The notes: generated by a model not told the origin, from the sequence alone. A stretch of 64,000 nucleotides of DNA from BOG-908 sp963795825 (GCA_963795825.1 CAWCIW010000004.1:1-64000), one strand, 5' to 3'. Numbered from the stretch's first letter, positions 1 through 10,482 are shown. Made by a program: numbers and translations.

Positions 1-199
1 TCCTTCGTTGGACTGTGCTGTCGTTCAGGTCGCCGTTGCTCGACCAGTCTTGTGGACCAGCACTCGGCACGGAGCGCGGTCATGGCCTCGCGATTGCAGA
101 TAAAAAATGGCGTCCGCAATCACTGATAACGAAATGCTGCCAAGCAAGGAGTTGGGCGATCTCACGGGGTGTCCTGCGGTTTCGCCTGGTCCGGCGGCC

Positions 200-800
200 C
201 GCCATAGCGCGCGAACCACGTCCAGCACGGCCAGATCTTCAGCGGCCCGTTGGGAGGGACGGCTTTTCAGACTTTCGTGGCTGGCGCCGGAACCCGAAAA
301 GGCCTACCGGCACGTAAGCGCGTGTCGTCAGGGCCGTGTAGAACTCCAGCGTCTGGTCGAACGGCGTGCGCCGGTCGTCTTCGCCGTCCATGAGCAATAT
401 GGGTGTGGTGACATGGCCGACGAGAGAAAGCGGCGAGTGGCTCCAGAAAGGCGATCTGCTGGGGGGCTGTCGGGGACGGTGCTGACTTGCCCGCGTGGCG
501 CCGGTCGCCAGCGCCACCGTGTATATTTCGGTGTTACTGCCTGCATCTGTTGGCGAGATATGCGACGTTTTCGCCATCCGGCGCCCAACGCGGATCGGTT
601 GCCTTCCCTGTGGCGTCAGTGCCCGGGGCGATCCTCCCGCAACATCGACAACCCACAGCGTGGGGACGCGGCGATCCGTCATGATGTCGCCGGCAATTCG
701 AATGTAGGCGACATGGAGTCCGTCGGGACTGATCTGGACGTCGCGGCCTCTTGGAGCGCGAAGATATCCTCCGCCCGGAAGTGTCGCTTGGCTGGTTGTC
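200..800 (-). pseudogene. Remnant of S9-family (prolyl oligopeptidase-like) peptidase
   Basis: Pieces of one S9 serine peptidase are scattered over all three minus frames. In order they are a start-proximal piece (HFRAEDIFALQEA near 750-790), a beta-propeller blade (DVQISPDGLHVAYIRIAGD near 700-740), a second blade (WAPDGENVAYLA, continuing in another frame as GSNTEIYTVALATGATRA), the acid-containing segment of the hydrolase domain (PILLMDGEDDRRTPFDQT near 350-410), and the catalytic-His region (GASHESLKSRPSQRAAEDL near 230-290). The nucleophile-serine part of the hydrolase domain, GxSxGG in this family, is missing: the propeller jumps straight to the Asp segment. Several frameshifts plus that deletion make this a dead gene rather than a sequencing artefact. 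The family assignment rests on order and motif match only; the exact ends are approximate. Confidence 0.7.
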
Positions 801-1512
801 CCGGTTATTGTAGGGGCTCGCTTTGCCCGTTCGAAATAACGCCCACGGAAAGTAGGCCCAGGACCGCAAATGTACTCGCAAGGCAGCGGAACTTGGCTGA
901 GAATAAAAGCAAACTGTTTCTCCTTGCCCGGATTAACTATTTTCACAAACAAGCAGCGCGGCCTTGGTCGGCAACTTGTCCGAGTCCAAATAAGCTCTTC
1001 TGCATTGATGCCGAGAGCTACGAAAGACCGGCCTGCGTCGAGGCGGACTGATAGATAGCCGGGAAGAAAAACAATCCTTGTCGGGACGAAAAACCAGAAA
1101 GCTTTGTCTCCCCGCCTGCGCGCCTGCCTGCTTTCGTTCAGCCTGTTTCTGCGCTTGCAGCGTGGGTACGCCCGTTGGTGCAAGCTGGGCAGAACAGCTT
1201 TCTGCTTCTTTGCGTCGGAGAAGAATGCCTTGCCTGCCGGTGTGTCAGCCCAGACGGGCTGGTGTAAGAACACCGACCTGAATGGCATGTCGCGCTCTCT
1301 TCCTCCCAGGGTGCGAGCGAGCGAGCCGGTTCGGCATCGGGTGACTTCATTGACGCAGTCTGTTTCCCACAATGCGAGCTTGATTGATTTCTGCACTCCA
1401 CGGCAGTTTGACGACGGACATTGCGTGCAATCTGAAGGCTCACGTACTGCGGCGCACCGCATGCCCGCTTGCGCCGGCCAACCCAGGGCTAGGTTGACCG
1501 GCTGCCTCGGAT
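801..1512. other. Intergenic stretch without a supportable gene
   Basis: Open frames here on both strands are long only because of high GC and show no family motif. The one structured element is the decayed repeat copy at 1058-1245. I see nothing convincing in 801-1057 or 1246-1512. Confidence 0.5.
1058..1245. repeat. Decayed copy of the compound hairpin repeat
   Basis: The block keeps the order of the intact copies elsewhere in the window: an arm resembling CAATCCTTGTCGGGACGAAA, then AGAAAGCTTTGTCTCC, a GC-rich core with GCCTGC, a GCTTGCA segment, TGGTGCAAG, and a closing arm with AGCTTTCTGCTTCTTTGCG and a GCCTTGCCTGCC tail. Many substitutions have destroyed the perfect arm hairpins. It lies between the S9 remnant and the sedolisin gene, in keeping with general decay of this end of the window. 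Confidence 0.5.
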
Positions 1513-3563
1513 CTACTGCTGGCCGGCTTTCGCCGCCTTGGCGAGCGCGTCCAGGAATATGGTACCGTTCGGTTCGCCGTAGCCGGTCATGTTGTCCCAT
1601 CCGACGGCGGTGTTGAGCGAGGTGTCGAGGCCGTAGGTGAATATCGTCATGGAAAAGACCGGACGCACCACGAAGATCTGCTCGATATCATCCACTCCTT
1701 CCGGAAGCAGAGCCAACGCGTCGAATGTCACGTCCGGCGTATCGACGGGTTTACCCTGCAGCGTCGCCGTCATCTTTGGTTCCTGCGCGGTAAACGGAAC
1801 GATGTCCGTGAGCGGGGCGCCCTGCAAGCCGGGCAACAGCGGCGCCACCTGGCCGATGCGCTCGCCGGCGCGTTGGTTGGCGAGTGCAGAGATGCCCGCG
1901 AACACTGGGGCTGCCACGCTGGTGCCGCCGGCCACGGTCACGATCTGGACGAGGTAGTTGTAGTCATCCGTGGTAAGCACCAGGTCCGCGCCGGTGAGCG
2001 GATCGGCGATGGCAGCGACATCGGGGCCTTGCCGCCCCTCACCAGGCAGCGCGTCCTGCCAGAATGGCTTGCCAAAATAGACGCTCTCGCCACCGCCGCT
2101 GCCCAATACTTGGCCGCGGGCAACCTGAAGCTTCGATTTCACCGCCCGGTTGGAGTTCGGGTAGGTCGATTGCCATCCCCAGCCGACATCACGGCGGCCT
2201 TCCGCTGTGGGGAGCGACAGCGTCGTTCCGCCAACCGAGGTTACGTAGGTGCTGTCGGCCGGAACCGAAGGTGCGCCCTGCGGCTGGCCAGCGCCGTTGT
2301 CGCCGGAGTCGCCGGACGAGACGGTAACGCCCACGCCATAGGATGCCGCCTCGGCGGTGGCGATGCCCCAGGCGATTTCATCGGAGCCGTCCGAGCCGTA
2401 TTCCGGTTCACCGAAGCTCATCGACACAATATCCGCGAGCTGGTGGTGCACGGCGTATTCGAAGGTTTTCAGCAGCTGCGATGTGTCGGCCGTGGGAGCA
2501 ACCAGCAAAACGATCTTGGCACCCGGCGCGATCGCGTGGGACATCGAGACGTCGATCGTGGTCTCCTCGGACCAGCCAAAATCATACGTCAGCGGGATAC
2601 CGAGTGGGGTTATCTGCTTGAAGTCATCGGGCCCGAGTAGTGGCAGGCCGGTGAGCGTGGAGTAGGCATTGACGTCAGGAACTATGAAAGGCGAGCCATA
2701 GGCTACAACGATGCCGATCGTCTGGCCTCTTCCATCCAAGCCGGAGCGTACCGCAGCGTCGAGTTTGTAGTGTGTCCGCAGTTGCGTCGCGTCGTAGCCG
2801 CACACACCATCGCCTGGGCTTCCGGACGTGAAGTAGCCGTTGACCTCACGACGTCCGCGGAACGTCACGTCACCTTCTGCAGTGATGAGGTTTGTCGCTG
2901 TGAAGCCATGAAAGCAATCATCGGTCAGAAAGGGTTTCAGCGGCGAGCCGCCTGCCGTGGCTTGCGACGACGAACGCGGCATCGCCAATGCGACGGGACG
3001 GCCGGTCAAAGGGTCCACCTGGCGAAGGGCGTAGGGGTGCATGCGCGGCGTGTTGAGGCCGGTGACTGCCGCGACCAGAGCGCCTGACGCACCCCGAATT
3101 TCGGCCTGGATGTCGTGGAGATGAAGGTGGCGCCGTTGCTCTCGAAACGATGCATGGACGTAGCGAATGCACGCTGTATGGTAGCGGCATCGGCACTGAC
3201 ATCGATCGAGCGGCCATCTTCGGCAGTGGAGACGATGGTCAGGCCGGAGCGCGCGAGGGCGTCGCGGAGCGTGGCGACGCTGGACGCCTCCGGCATATAG
3301 GCGGCGTATTGAGCCGCCGTCAGCCAATGGTGGAAGCGGGGCGATGCGGGATCGTAAATGGCTTTCAGCGCGCTCTGGAAACCGGCTTCGTCCCGGCGGC
3401 TCAGCCAGACCGTTGCGTGGACGGACTGGCTGTCGGGCACAGCGCCGAGATCGGTCCAGGCCGGGGCGGCTTCACCTAGTTCGGCGACGCAGAGAGCGGC
3501 AGCGGCAAGGCCGAAGACGCGGGCAGTAGATTGGAAACGTCGAACTCTTTTTGAAAGAAGCAT
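1513..3563 (-). pseudogene. Sedolisin (S53 serine-carboxyl peptidase), frameshifted
   Basis: This is a secreted acid protease of the kumamolisin/sedolisin family. The chosen ATG at 3563 begins MLLSKRVRRF and gives a signal peptide with an AAAALCVAELGEA hydrophobic/cleavage region; a TTG 48 bases upstream is also open. The activation prodomain follows (FHHWLTAAQYAAYMP). Mature-enzyme motifs are present: E-x3-D in SEETTIDVSMSHAIAPGAKI (catalytic Glu and Asp), the oxyanion Asp in SSGDSGDNG, the nucleophile Ser in GGTSVAAPVFAG, and the C-terminal calcium-site region GWDNMTGYGEPNG. The prodomain and the catalytic part are in different frames; the shift falls near 3095-3115, where STTS in one frame should continue as IQAEIRGASGALVAA in the other. 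Apart from this one-base break the protein (about 680 residues) is complete, so a sequencing error or recent inactivation are both possible. Confidence 0.8.
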
Positions 3564-3611
3564 GATATTATCCCTGTTGTTACTGATAGTCGCAGCGTTA
3601 GGTATCCTCAA

Positions 3612-4074
3612 CCAAGGTAAATACCCGCAATACGCAAAGCTAACTCACCCAATGATCTAAGCGCCAAATCGAATTACAGCGACGTTGAACGAGTCATGAG
3701 CGACGTCACAGCACATAGCACTTGAAACATCACGCGCGGCGCGATGGATTGTGCGACGCAAGCAGGTGGACGCGACTATTGTGGCTCGTCCGAATGCTTC
3801 GCTCAGATTGCAGGCTCTTTAAGGCCTGAGCGGCAGCGAAAGTGTCGGCAGGCTTCCTCTTGCGGCATTTACCAAACACACGCTGCAACCAACCAGCAAC
3901 GCACAGCGCAGCTGCCCGCAACGCGTGCGGGCTGCGCCACGTGATGCGTAGAGGTAGGTCCTTGAAGATGTGCCGCAGCAATTACTGAGGCTCGTACACA
4001 TGAGCGCGCAAAAGCCAACCGGTCAAAGCGCTGGCAAAACAGGGCTGGTTTAACTCAACTCGCTCTGACCAATT
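3612..4074. other. Intergenic stretch, nothing recognised
   Basis: Between the sedolisin start and the IS630 element I see no gene, RNA or repeat that I can support. The short open frames have no family motif. The sedolisin promoter should lie in the first 100 bases, but no clear -35/-10 pair stands out. Confidence 0.45.
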
Positions 4075-4076
4075 TA

Positions 4077-5127
4077 GAGCGAAATCCGATGATCCGAGTT
4101 GTAGGGGATCTCGACGCGGCGACAACGTGATTTACCATGCTTGCTGGGCCAGGAGGCCAGCAGGCATGGCAAAGACCCTTTCGGAGGACCTTCGTTCCCG
4201 CGTCCTCGTTGCTATCGATAGCGGCATGTCCAGGCGCGCCGCGGCGGAGCGGTTCGGCGTAGGCGTGGCGACTGCGGTTCGGTGGATGCACGAGTGGCGC
4301 ACGGCTGGCGCCACCTGCGCCAGACCGAAAGGCGGAGACCAGCGATCGCATCGCATCGAGGCTTACCGGGCGATCATCCTGGCTGCGATCGAAGCGCAGG
4401 TCGATATCACGCTTGTTGAGCTGGCCGAGCTGCTTCGCCGCGAACACCACGCCGCATTCGCGCCCAGCACGATCTGGCGCTTTCTCGACCGTCACGCGAT
4501 CACCATCAAAAAAAACAGCGCACGCCAGCGAGTAGGCCAGACCAGACGTCGCCGCGCGGCGCAGGGCCTGGTTCGATAGCCAGCCTGACCTCGACCCTGA
4601 GCACTTGGTCTTTATCGACGAGACCGGCGCTTCGACGAAAATGGCGCGCATGCGAGGACGCGCCAAACGCGGTGAGCGGTGTCGTGCGCCCATTCCCCAC
4701 GGTCACTGGAAGACAACCACGTTCACCGGCGCGTTGCGGCTGCGCGGCATGACCGCCCCCATGGTGCTGGACGGTCCGATGAACGGTAATGCCTTCCGCG
4801 CCTACATCAAGCAGGTTTTGGTGCCCACACTGGCGCCTGACGACGTGGTCATAATGGACAATCTACCAGCCCACCGAGCGACCTGCATCCGCGAGGCAAT
4901 CGAGGCCGCAGGAGCCCGCTTGCGTTACCTGCCGCCCTACTCGCCCGACTTCAATCCGATCGAAAATGCCTTCTCCAAGCTCAAAGCCCTGCTGCGTAAA
5001 GCCGCCGCAAGGACCATCGACAGTTTGTGGTATTCCATCCGTGACGCCCTCCCACGGTTCACCCCCGCCGAGTGCGCCAACTACTTCACCGCAGCTGGAT
5101 ATGAGCCGGATTGATCGGAATCTGCTC
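4077..5127 (+). mobile_element. IS630-family insertion sequence, degenerate
   Basis: The element is bounded by imperfect inverted repeats: the left end reads GAGCGAAATCCGATGA from 4077 and the right end, on the opposite strand, reads GAGCAGATTCCGATCA ending at 5127. Both ends are flanked outward by TA (4075-4076 and 5128-5129), the target dinucleotide that IS630/Tc1-type elements duplicate. The element is about 1.05 kb, normal for the family, and carries a single transposase gene whose stop codon overlaps the right repeat. The transposase is frameshifted and has an in-frame stop, so this copy should be inactive without help in trans. Confidence 0.8.
4166..5114 (+). pseudogene. IS630-family transposase, frameshift plus stop
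   Basis: The N-terminal half (from ATG 4166, AGGAGG at 4151) has the helix-turn-helix segment MSRRAAAERFGVGVATAVRW. The C-terminal half has the DDE triad: FIDETGAS, VIMDNLPAHR and PYSPDFNPIENAF. The halves are joined across an 8-A run at 4508-4515. With seven A's the frame would continue as KKTAHASE and then meet TAG where intact relatives normally have Gln, followed by ARPDVAARRRAWFDSQPD and the DDE domain. Two independent lesions are therefore needed to explain it, which fits genuine decay. I cannot exclude programmed slippage at the A run, but the TAG would still stop the product. Confidence 0.8.
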
Positions 5128-5213
5128 TAGTTTGGCTGGAGGAGCGGTTCGCTCCGATGTTCATCGTTCCCCGCTATCGGCTGAGTGTGAGATCGCCAAT
5201 GCTCAATCCAACT

Positions 5214-6486
5214 CTATTCTCTCCCCAAAGCGATGAGGTTAGCCACTAGTCCCGTCCACCCCGTTTGGTGCATGGCGCCCAATCCCCGCCCTGTCTCGCC
5301 ATCAAAATGTTCCGGAAACATCAACTGATCACGAAATGCGGGGTCGTCCGCGAGCCGTGTCGCGTCGCCCCAGAACGGCCGGCGACCCTCGGGACCGGGT
5401 AGGAATAGCGCCACAAGCCGGCGGGAGAGTTCGTGCGCCACGTCCTTGAGCGATGCGGTCTGGCCGGAGCCCACGGGGAAGTCCACGCGGAAATCGTCGC
5501 CGTAATAGCTGTGGAAGGTAAGCAGCGCCTCGATGAGAAGGACGTTGATGGGAAACCAGATCGGACCGCGCCAGTTGGAGTTCCCGCCGAACAGCGGGCG
5601 TTCCGCCTCGCCCGGTTCGTAGCCGATGCGGAACTCCCGCCCATCCACGTTCAGCACGAACTCGCGGTCCTTGTAGGCGCGTGACAGCGAGCGGATGCCG
5701 TAATCGGAAAGGAATTCCGCGGTATCAAGCGCGCGGGCCAGCAGACATTTCAGCCGGTGGCCGCGCAGCAGGGAGAGCAGGTTGCGCGCGCCCTGCCCAG
5801 GTTGGGTCCAGTGCGAGACGAGGGCCGCCATGCGCGGGCGGTGGGCGAGGAACCAGCGGGCGCGGGCGGCGAAATTGGGCAGGCGGTGCCGTCCGCCTGA
5901 TCCATGGCTCCGCCGGTGGGCAGCGGGGCGGAGCGGTCGAAGACGGAAATGTTGTCCAGGCCCAGGAAGCCGCCCTGGAAAACGTTGCGTCCGTATTCGC
6001 GGTCCCTGGGTGCTTTGGCGGGCGTTTTCCTGGACCAATTGCGTGTAGGGGAACGCGGCTTGGGGATATTTGTAGGCCATGCGCATGTACGAATGCGTGG
6101 GCGTGGCATCGAGGTAGCAGTAGTGTTCCTTGACGTCCTCGCCGTGGTTACCCTGACGCGTTTGTGAGGCCGAACAGACGTTCTTTCAGGATCGCGTCCT
6201 GGCCGTTCCACAGAGCGAGGCCGAGACACCAGCGCAGCTGGTCGTCGCCGAAGCCCGCCAGGCCGTCCTCGCCCCAGCGGTAGGCGCGGCTGCGGGCATG
6301 GTCGTGCGGCAGGTAGTCCCAGGCGTTGCCGCCCGGGCTGTAATCTTCACGCACGGTGCCCCATTGGCGCTCGCTGACATAAGGGCCCCAGCGGCGCCAG
6401 CCGGCGCCGCGGCGTATGGCCAGCAGGCGCTGGCCTTCGAGGGTCAGCAGCAGCGCGGCCGGCGCCGTCTTGTCCGCCTCCGTCAC
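5214..6486 (-). pseudogene. GH63-like (MGH1-type) glucosidase, internally deleted
   Basis: This is the remnant of a large cytosolic alpha-glucosidase of the GH63-like type, normally near 880 residues; about 420 codons remain. It starts with GTG at 6486, overlapping the stop of the upstream debranching-enzyme gene by four bases (GTGA), so the two were translationally coupled. Recognisable blocks in three frames are RWGPYVSERQWGTVREDYS, LGLALWNGQDAILKERLFGL, GNHGEDVKEHYCYLDATPTH, FQGGFLGLDNISVFDRSAPL, and the C-terminal catalytic part FGGNSNWRGPIWFPINVLLI. The long segments between the third and fourth and between the fourth and fifth blocks are absent. Frameshifts occur near 6166 and again between 5750 and 6060. 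Multiple deletions make this a true pseudogene. Confidence 0.75.
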
Positions 6487-8372
6487 GTGGGGTCCGTCAT
6501 GTTGCGTATCCTGATAAGTTCGCCGAGCGACCAGGCCTGGAACGGGCAGCCGCCAGGGCGGTGTGGGGCGCAGCCGTCGGCCACCTCGCTCACGTGGCCG
6601 ATCCCGGCCTCGTCCAGGTGTGCCAGGACCGGGGCGAGAAAGCGGGTGCGGGCTTCGGCTTTGGCCGCCGGCGTGTTGCCGCGCACGCGCAGCCAGGCGT
6701 CCACGAAGGGGCCGAGCAGCCAAGGCCAGACGGTGCCCTGGTGGTAGGCGCCGTCGCGTTCCAGCGGGCCGCCGCCGTAATGCGGGCGGTAGGCGGGGTC
6801 GGCGGGCGAGAGCGTGCGCAGGCCAAGCGGGGTGAGCAGGCTGGCTTCCACCGCGTCGACGACGGCGCGCGCGGCCGGGCCGTCCAGCAGAGGATACGGT
6901 AGGCCGCCGACGGCGAAGATCTGGTTCGGGCGCAAGGACGCGTCCTGCTTGCCGGGGACGTGGTCGGCGTCCACCAGGTCCGGCAGGCCGCCGGTCGCGG
7001 CCGCGGCAAAGCGGGCCACGAAGCTGGCGGCGGCCTGATCGGCGAGCGGCGCCCAGCGCGGGTTCCAGGCGGCGGCGATGCGCAGCGCGCTGTGCCACAG
7101 CGCCTGTATCTCCACCGGCTTGCCGATGCGCGGCGTCACCACCCAGTCGCCCACCTTGGCATCCATCCAGGTCAGCTGCAGGCCGGGCACGCCTTCGCGC
7201 AGCAGGCCGTCCGCGTCGCGGCCGATGTTGAAGCGGGTGCCCTGGACATGGCCCTCCAGTATCGCCTCTGCGGCCCGGCGCAGGCACGCCTCGGTGTCGG
7301 GGAGCAGGCCGGTGTGCTGGAGCAGCTCGTGGGCTGCCACGATGAACCAGAGCGAGGCGTCGGCCGTGTTGTATTCCGCGTCGCCGCCGTCGCCGAAGCG
7401 GTTGGGCAGCATGCCTTCGGACACCTGGCCGCTCCACGCGCGCAACACGGATTCGGCCTCCGCGATGCGGCCGGTTCCCAACAGCAGGCCGCGCATGGCG
7501 ATGAAGGTGTCGCGGCCCCAGTCGGTGAACCAGGGATAGCCGGCGATCAGCGTGGCGCCTTGATTGCGATCGACGAGATAGGCCCCTGCTGCGCGGGCGA
7601 GCGGGTCGGCCAGGCCGTCGCGCCGGGTCCGTTCGGTGGCGAACACGCGGGCCGCGTGAGGGGCCGCGCGTACGGCCAGGCCGTCGCCCTGGCGCAGGAC
7701 CATCACGGCATCGCCGCCGCCCGGCGCCCAGGTGAACACGCCGGGGCTGGCCAGGTCCTCGATGCAGTCCAGTCCGCGGTCGCGTTCCTCGGTGTAGAGG
7801 AACTGCCTGTACCAGCTCGGATCGTGGCGGTAGGCGGCGTTGGTCAGGCACGCGACAGCGGGGCGGGCAGGGTAGGGGCGCCAGCTGGCATTGCCGCCGG
7901 CGGTGGCGGCCGCGAAGTCGAATCCCGAATCCTCCCGGTTCAGCGCGTGGTAGTCGCGCACCGAGAGCAGCGGGCGCACATGCAGGGTGGCGTCGGGCGC
8001 GTCGCAGCGCCAGCGCAGCACGGTGTCGCCGCCCACCGGATCGACGAGGATTTCCTGCGTGATGATCCCGCCGCCGGCGAGGCGGAAGCGCCAGCAGGGC
8101 CAGGGCACGCAGGTGAAGCCGAGGCGGTGAGGCGTGGGGTCGGGATGGATGATATCGGGCGCGTAATGCTGGCTGCTGATCGGCGTGAGGGCGTCGCCCT
8201 GCTCCACCCAGGCCTCGATAGCGTTGACCAGGACCATTCGGCCGGACGGCGGCAGCGTGCTGGTGAGCAGCAGCGCATGGTAGCGGCGGGTGAGGATGCC
8301 GGCGACGGTACCGGAGGCGAAGCCGCCGCGGGCATCTGCCTCCAGCCACTCGGCTGTGGTCGCCGGGCTCAT
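6483..8372 (-). CDS. Amylo-alpha-1,6-glucosidase (glycogen debranching enzyme, GH133)
   Basis: The enzyme hydrolyses alpha-1,6 branch stubs of glycogen or related glucans in the cytosol. The N-terminal domain (about residues 10-230, RGGFASGTVAGILTRRYHAL) is the GDE-N type and the (alpha/alpha)6 catalytic domain follows with the family signature GYPWFTDWGRDTFIAMRGLL and YNTADASLWFI; the acidic residues in WGRDTF and the final barrel motif YHQGTVWPWLLGPF are retained. About 629 residues, full length for the bacterial family. ATG 8372 is preferred over GTG 8387 because GGGGCGG lies a few bases upstream of it. It is the first gene of a two-gene unit whose second member is the dead GH63-like glucosidase. 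Confidence 0.85.
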   Translation of the reverse strand: MSPATTAEWLEADARGGFASGTVAGILTRRYHALLLTSTLPPSGRMVLVNAIEAWVEQGDALTPISSQHYAPDIIHPDPTPHRLGFTCVPWPCWRFRLAGGGIITQEILVDPVGGDTVLRWRCDAPDATLHVRPLLSVRDYHALNREDSGFDFAAATAGGNASWRPYPARPAVACLTNAAYRHDPSWYRQFLYTEERDRGLDCIEDLASPGVFTWAPGGGDAVMVLRQGDGLAVRAAPHAARVFATERTRRDGLADPLARAAGAYLVDRNQGATLIAGYPWFTDWGRDTFIAMRGLLLGTGRIAEAESVLRAWSGQVSEGMLPNRFGDGGDAEYNTADASLWFIVAAHELLQHTGLLPDTEACLRRAAEAILEGHVQGTRFNIGRDADGLLREGVPGLQLTWMDAKVGDWVVTPRIGKPVEIQALWHSALRIAAAWNPRWAPLADQAAASFVARFAAAATGGLPDLVDADHVPGKQDASLRPNQIFAVGGLPYPLLDGPAARAVVDAVEASLLTPLGLRTLSPADPAYRPHYGGGPLERDGAYHQGTVWPWLLGPFVDAWLRVRGNTPAAKAEARTRFLAPVLAHLDEAGIGHVSEVADGCAPHRPGGCPFQAWSLGELIRIRNMTDPT

Positions 8373-8918
8373 CGTGTGCCGCCCCACGCTGCCCGGCCAG
8401 CGCGCTTACGGCAACCAAACCTATAAGGCAGCAGACGCCAGCAAGACGAATTCGGTCGCGCGCGACGACGCCTGGATTGGACGAACACGCCCACCCTAAG
8501 CAACCGCGAGCAAGGTGCGCCCGAACAGCGCCGACACCCACGCCATCGCCTGGAGAGACAGTACCGCGAGGCGGCGTATCGGGACATCGACCTGGGGTAT
8601 TTCGCAGAACAGGACCACGCCGGGAAGACGGCTTTCGGCGGCTGGGCGGAAAACAGGCATGCGCATCGGGTTCGCTTTCGGAGTGGACCTGTCGGTCGTT
8701 TCGTCGCTGGTGACTGTGATCGAAAGGCATATACGACGCCACAAGCCACACCAGGCCCTACGGAGACACCAATGGCCCTGGCCACGCGATCCCGCCATGA
8801 ACACCGCGAATAACCCTGGCGACGCTGCTGCCGGGCGGCCGCCAGGGCTCCTCCGCACGCCTGAAACGCGAACACCCTGGTTCTGGCGACCTGCATCCTG
8901 GCCTCCAGCCTGGCGTTC
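8373..8918. other. Intergenic region between divergent genes
   Basis: About 540 bases separate the debranching-enzyme start from the first in-frame start of the MFS gene. The last hundred or so probably encode the true N-terminus of the transporter in another frame. A minus frame at about 8496-8690 would give a hydrophobic 56-residue tail, but it has no start signal or family match, and a plus frame near 8550-8690 reads plausibly without a recognisable motif. I do not call a gene in either. Confidence 0.4.
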
Positions 8919-10214
8919 GTGGACAGCTCCGTCGTCAATGTCGGCCTGCCGGCGATCGGCCGGGACTTGCAGGCCGACGCCGGCGGGCTCCAATGGGCGG
9001 TGAACGCCTACCTTCTGCCGCTCAGCGCCTTGCTCCTGCTGGGCGGCGCGGCGGGCGACCGCTACGGCCGCCGCACCCTGCTGATAACCGGGATCTGCGT
9101 GTTCGCGGCCGCCTCGCTGGTCTGCAGCCTCGCCCCGAGCCTGACCGTCCTGCTGATCGGCCGCACGCTGCAGGGCGCCGGCGCCGCGGTGCTGTTGCCG
9201 AACAGCCTCGCCCTGCTGGGTGCCACGTTCTGCGGCGAGGCCAAGGGACGCGCGATCGGCATCTGGGCCTCCACCGGCGCCGCCATGGGCGCGCTCGGTC
9301 CGGTGCTGGGCGGCTGGCTCATCGACACGACCGGCTGGCGGGCGATATTTCTCATCAACCTGCCGCTGGCGGCAGGCGCCGTGTTCCTCGCCTGGCGTCA
9401 TGTGCCGGCGGATCACGACGGGCGGGACAATCCGCTGGATGTATGGGGGGGCCTGCTCGCCACGGCAGGCCTGGGGGCCGCCACGATGGCGCTCACCATC
9501 GGCGCCGGTCCGTCCGGTTGGACCGTGACGGCGCTGGCCGCAGCTTCGGTGGCGACTGTGCTACTGGCGAGTTTCGTCGTCGTCGAGAGACGGATGGGCG
9601 AGCGGGCCATGGCCCCGCTGTCGTTGTTCGGCTCCCGCATCTTCGTCGGCCTCACCCTGCTCACTCTGCTGCTCTACGGCGCGCTCGGCGGGATGTTCGT
9701 CCTGTTGCCTTTCCTGCTGATCGACGCAGCCGGCTACTCCGCCATCCAGGCCGGCGCGGCTCTGCTGCCCCTGCCGCTGGTGCTCGCCGCGTTGTCGCCG
9801 GCAATGGGCGGTCTTGCCGGCCGCATCGGCCCGCGCGTGCCCTTGACGGTGGGGCCGGTCGTGATGGCCGCGGGGTTCGCCCTGCTGCTGCGCATCGGCG
9901 TGCGTGGCTCATACTGGACGCAGGTGCTGCCAGCGCTCCTGGTGATCGCCGCCGGCCTGAGCGGGGCGGTGGCGCCCCTCACCACGGCCGTGCTGAGTGC
10001 GGTGGACGCACGCCACACCGGCTCGGCCTCCGGCCTGAACAGCGCGGCGGCGCGCACCGGGAGCCTGACGGCCACGGCCCTGCTCGGTTCGGTGCTGGCG
10101 GCCACGGGTCCGCGCTTGGTCGCCGGCTTCCAGGTCGCGGCCCTCGTTGGCGTGTCGGCCTGCCTGCTGACGGCCCTGAGCGCGTTCTGTTTTATCGGCC
10201 CTGTGCGGAAATGA
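8919..10214 (+). CDS. DHA2-type major facilitator superfamily exporter
   Basis: A 14-helix drug:H+ antiporter-like membrane protein. Family signatures are present: motif D1 at the N-terminus (LAFVDSSVVNVGLPAI), motif A in the loop after TM2 (LLGGAAGDRYGRRTLLI), motif B (IGRTLQGAGAAVLLPNSLAL) and motif C (STGAAMGALGPVLGGWL). From GTG 8919 the protein lacks the first half of TM1; the missing residues, NTLVLATCILASSLAF, are encoded directly upstream in frame but are cut off by TGA at 8862. A better start is ATG 8797 in the next frame, reached by a one-base shift near 8860-8870. Either the N-terminus is frameshifted here or a non-standard start is used. Substrate unknown; no regulator is adjacent. 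Confidence 0.75.
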   Translation: MDSSVVNVGLPAIGRDLQADAGGLQWAVNAYLLPLSALLLLGGAAGDRYGRRTLLITGICVFAAASLVCSLAPSLTVLLIGRTLQGAGAAVLLPNSLALLGATFCGEAKGRAIGIWASTGAAMGALGPVLGGWLIDTTGWRAIFLINLPLAAGAVFLAWRHVPADHDGRDNPLDVWGGLLATAGLGAATMALTIGAGPSGWTVTALAAASVATVLLASFVVVERRMGERAMAPLSLFGSRIFVGLTLLTLLLYGALGGMFVLLPFLLIDAAGYSAIQAGAALLPLPLVLAALSPAMGGLAGRIGPRVPLTVGPVVMAAGFALLLRIGVRGSYWTQVLPALLVIAAGLSGAVAPLTTAVLSAVDARHTGSASGLNSAAARTGSLTATALLGSVLAATGPRLVAGFQVAALVGVSACLLTALSAFCFIGPVRK

Positions 10215-10300
10215 CGCGGCTGGCTCCGCGCAAGCAGGCACACGACCTCGACCATAGCGAGTTAATACCAATCCGCTTTGGGATTGGCTCATCGGCAGCA

Positions 10301-10482
10301 AGTAAGGAAGGCCTTCTCTTTCGAGAAAAAGAAGCAAAAAGCTTTTACTATGACGCCTGCAGGAGAATTTGGCTGCAAGTGCAATCGCTCCGGCTTGCAA
10401 TACGAGCGTAAGCTTTGATGCAGGCGTCGGAGCAAAAGCTTTTTGGTCCTTTTTCTCGAAAAAGGACTGCTTCCTTTCTTGC
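10301..10482. repeat. Compound hairpin repeat, copy a
   Basis: Two inward-facing arms enclose a GC-rich core. The left arm has stem CTTCT-type bases (imperfect here: CCTTCTCTTTCGAGAAAAAG) followed by AAAAAGCTTTT; the core runs from GACGCCTGCA to TGCAGGCGTCGG, itself an inverted repeat; the right arm has GTCCTTTTT paired with AAAAAGGAC. It sits just downstream of the MFS gene. The flanking words TTGGGATTGG and CTCATCGGCAGCAAG are shared with copy c, so the repeated unit may be longer than the two arms. Confidence 0.8.

Noticed and set aside
107..1600. Long open frames on both strands across the first 1.6 kb
   Set aside because: They mix fragments of the S9 remnant with unrelated sequence and have no continuous family match; GC-rich DNA produces such frames by chance.
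4505..4520. Programmed frameshift at the A run of the IS630 transposase
   Set aside because: Whichever way the A8 run is crossed into the second-half frame, TAG follows before the DDE domain, so a working fusion is not produced by this copy.
8496..8690. Hydrophobic minus-strand tail LPGVVLFCEIPQVDVP
   Set aside because: No start signal or family match; it lies opposite the upstream region of the MFS gene and may be chance.
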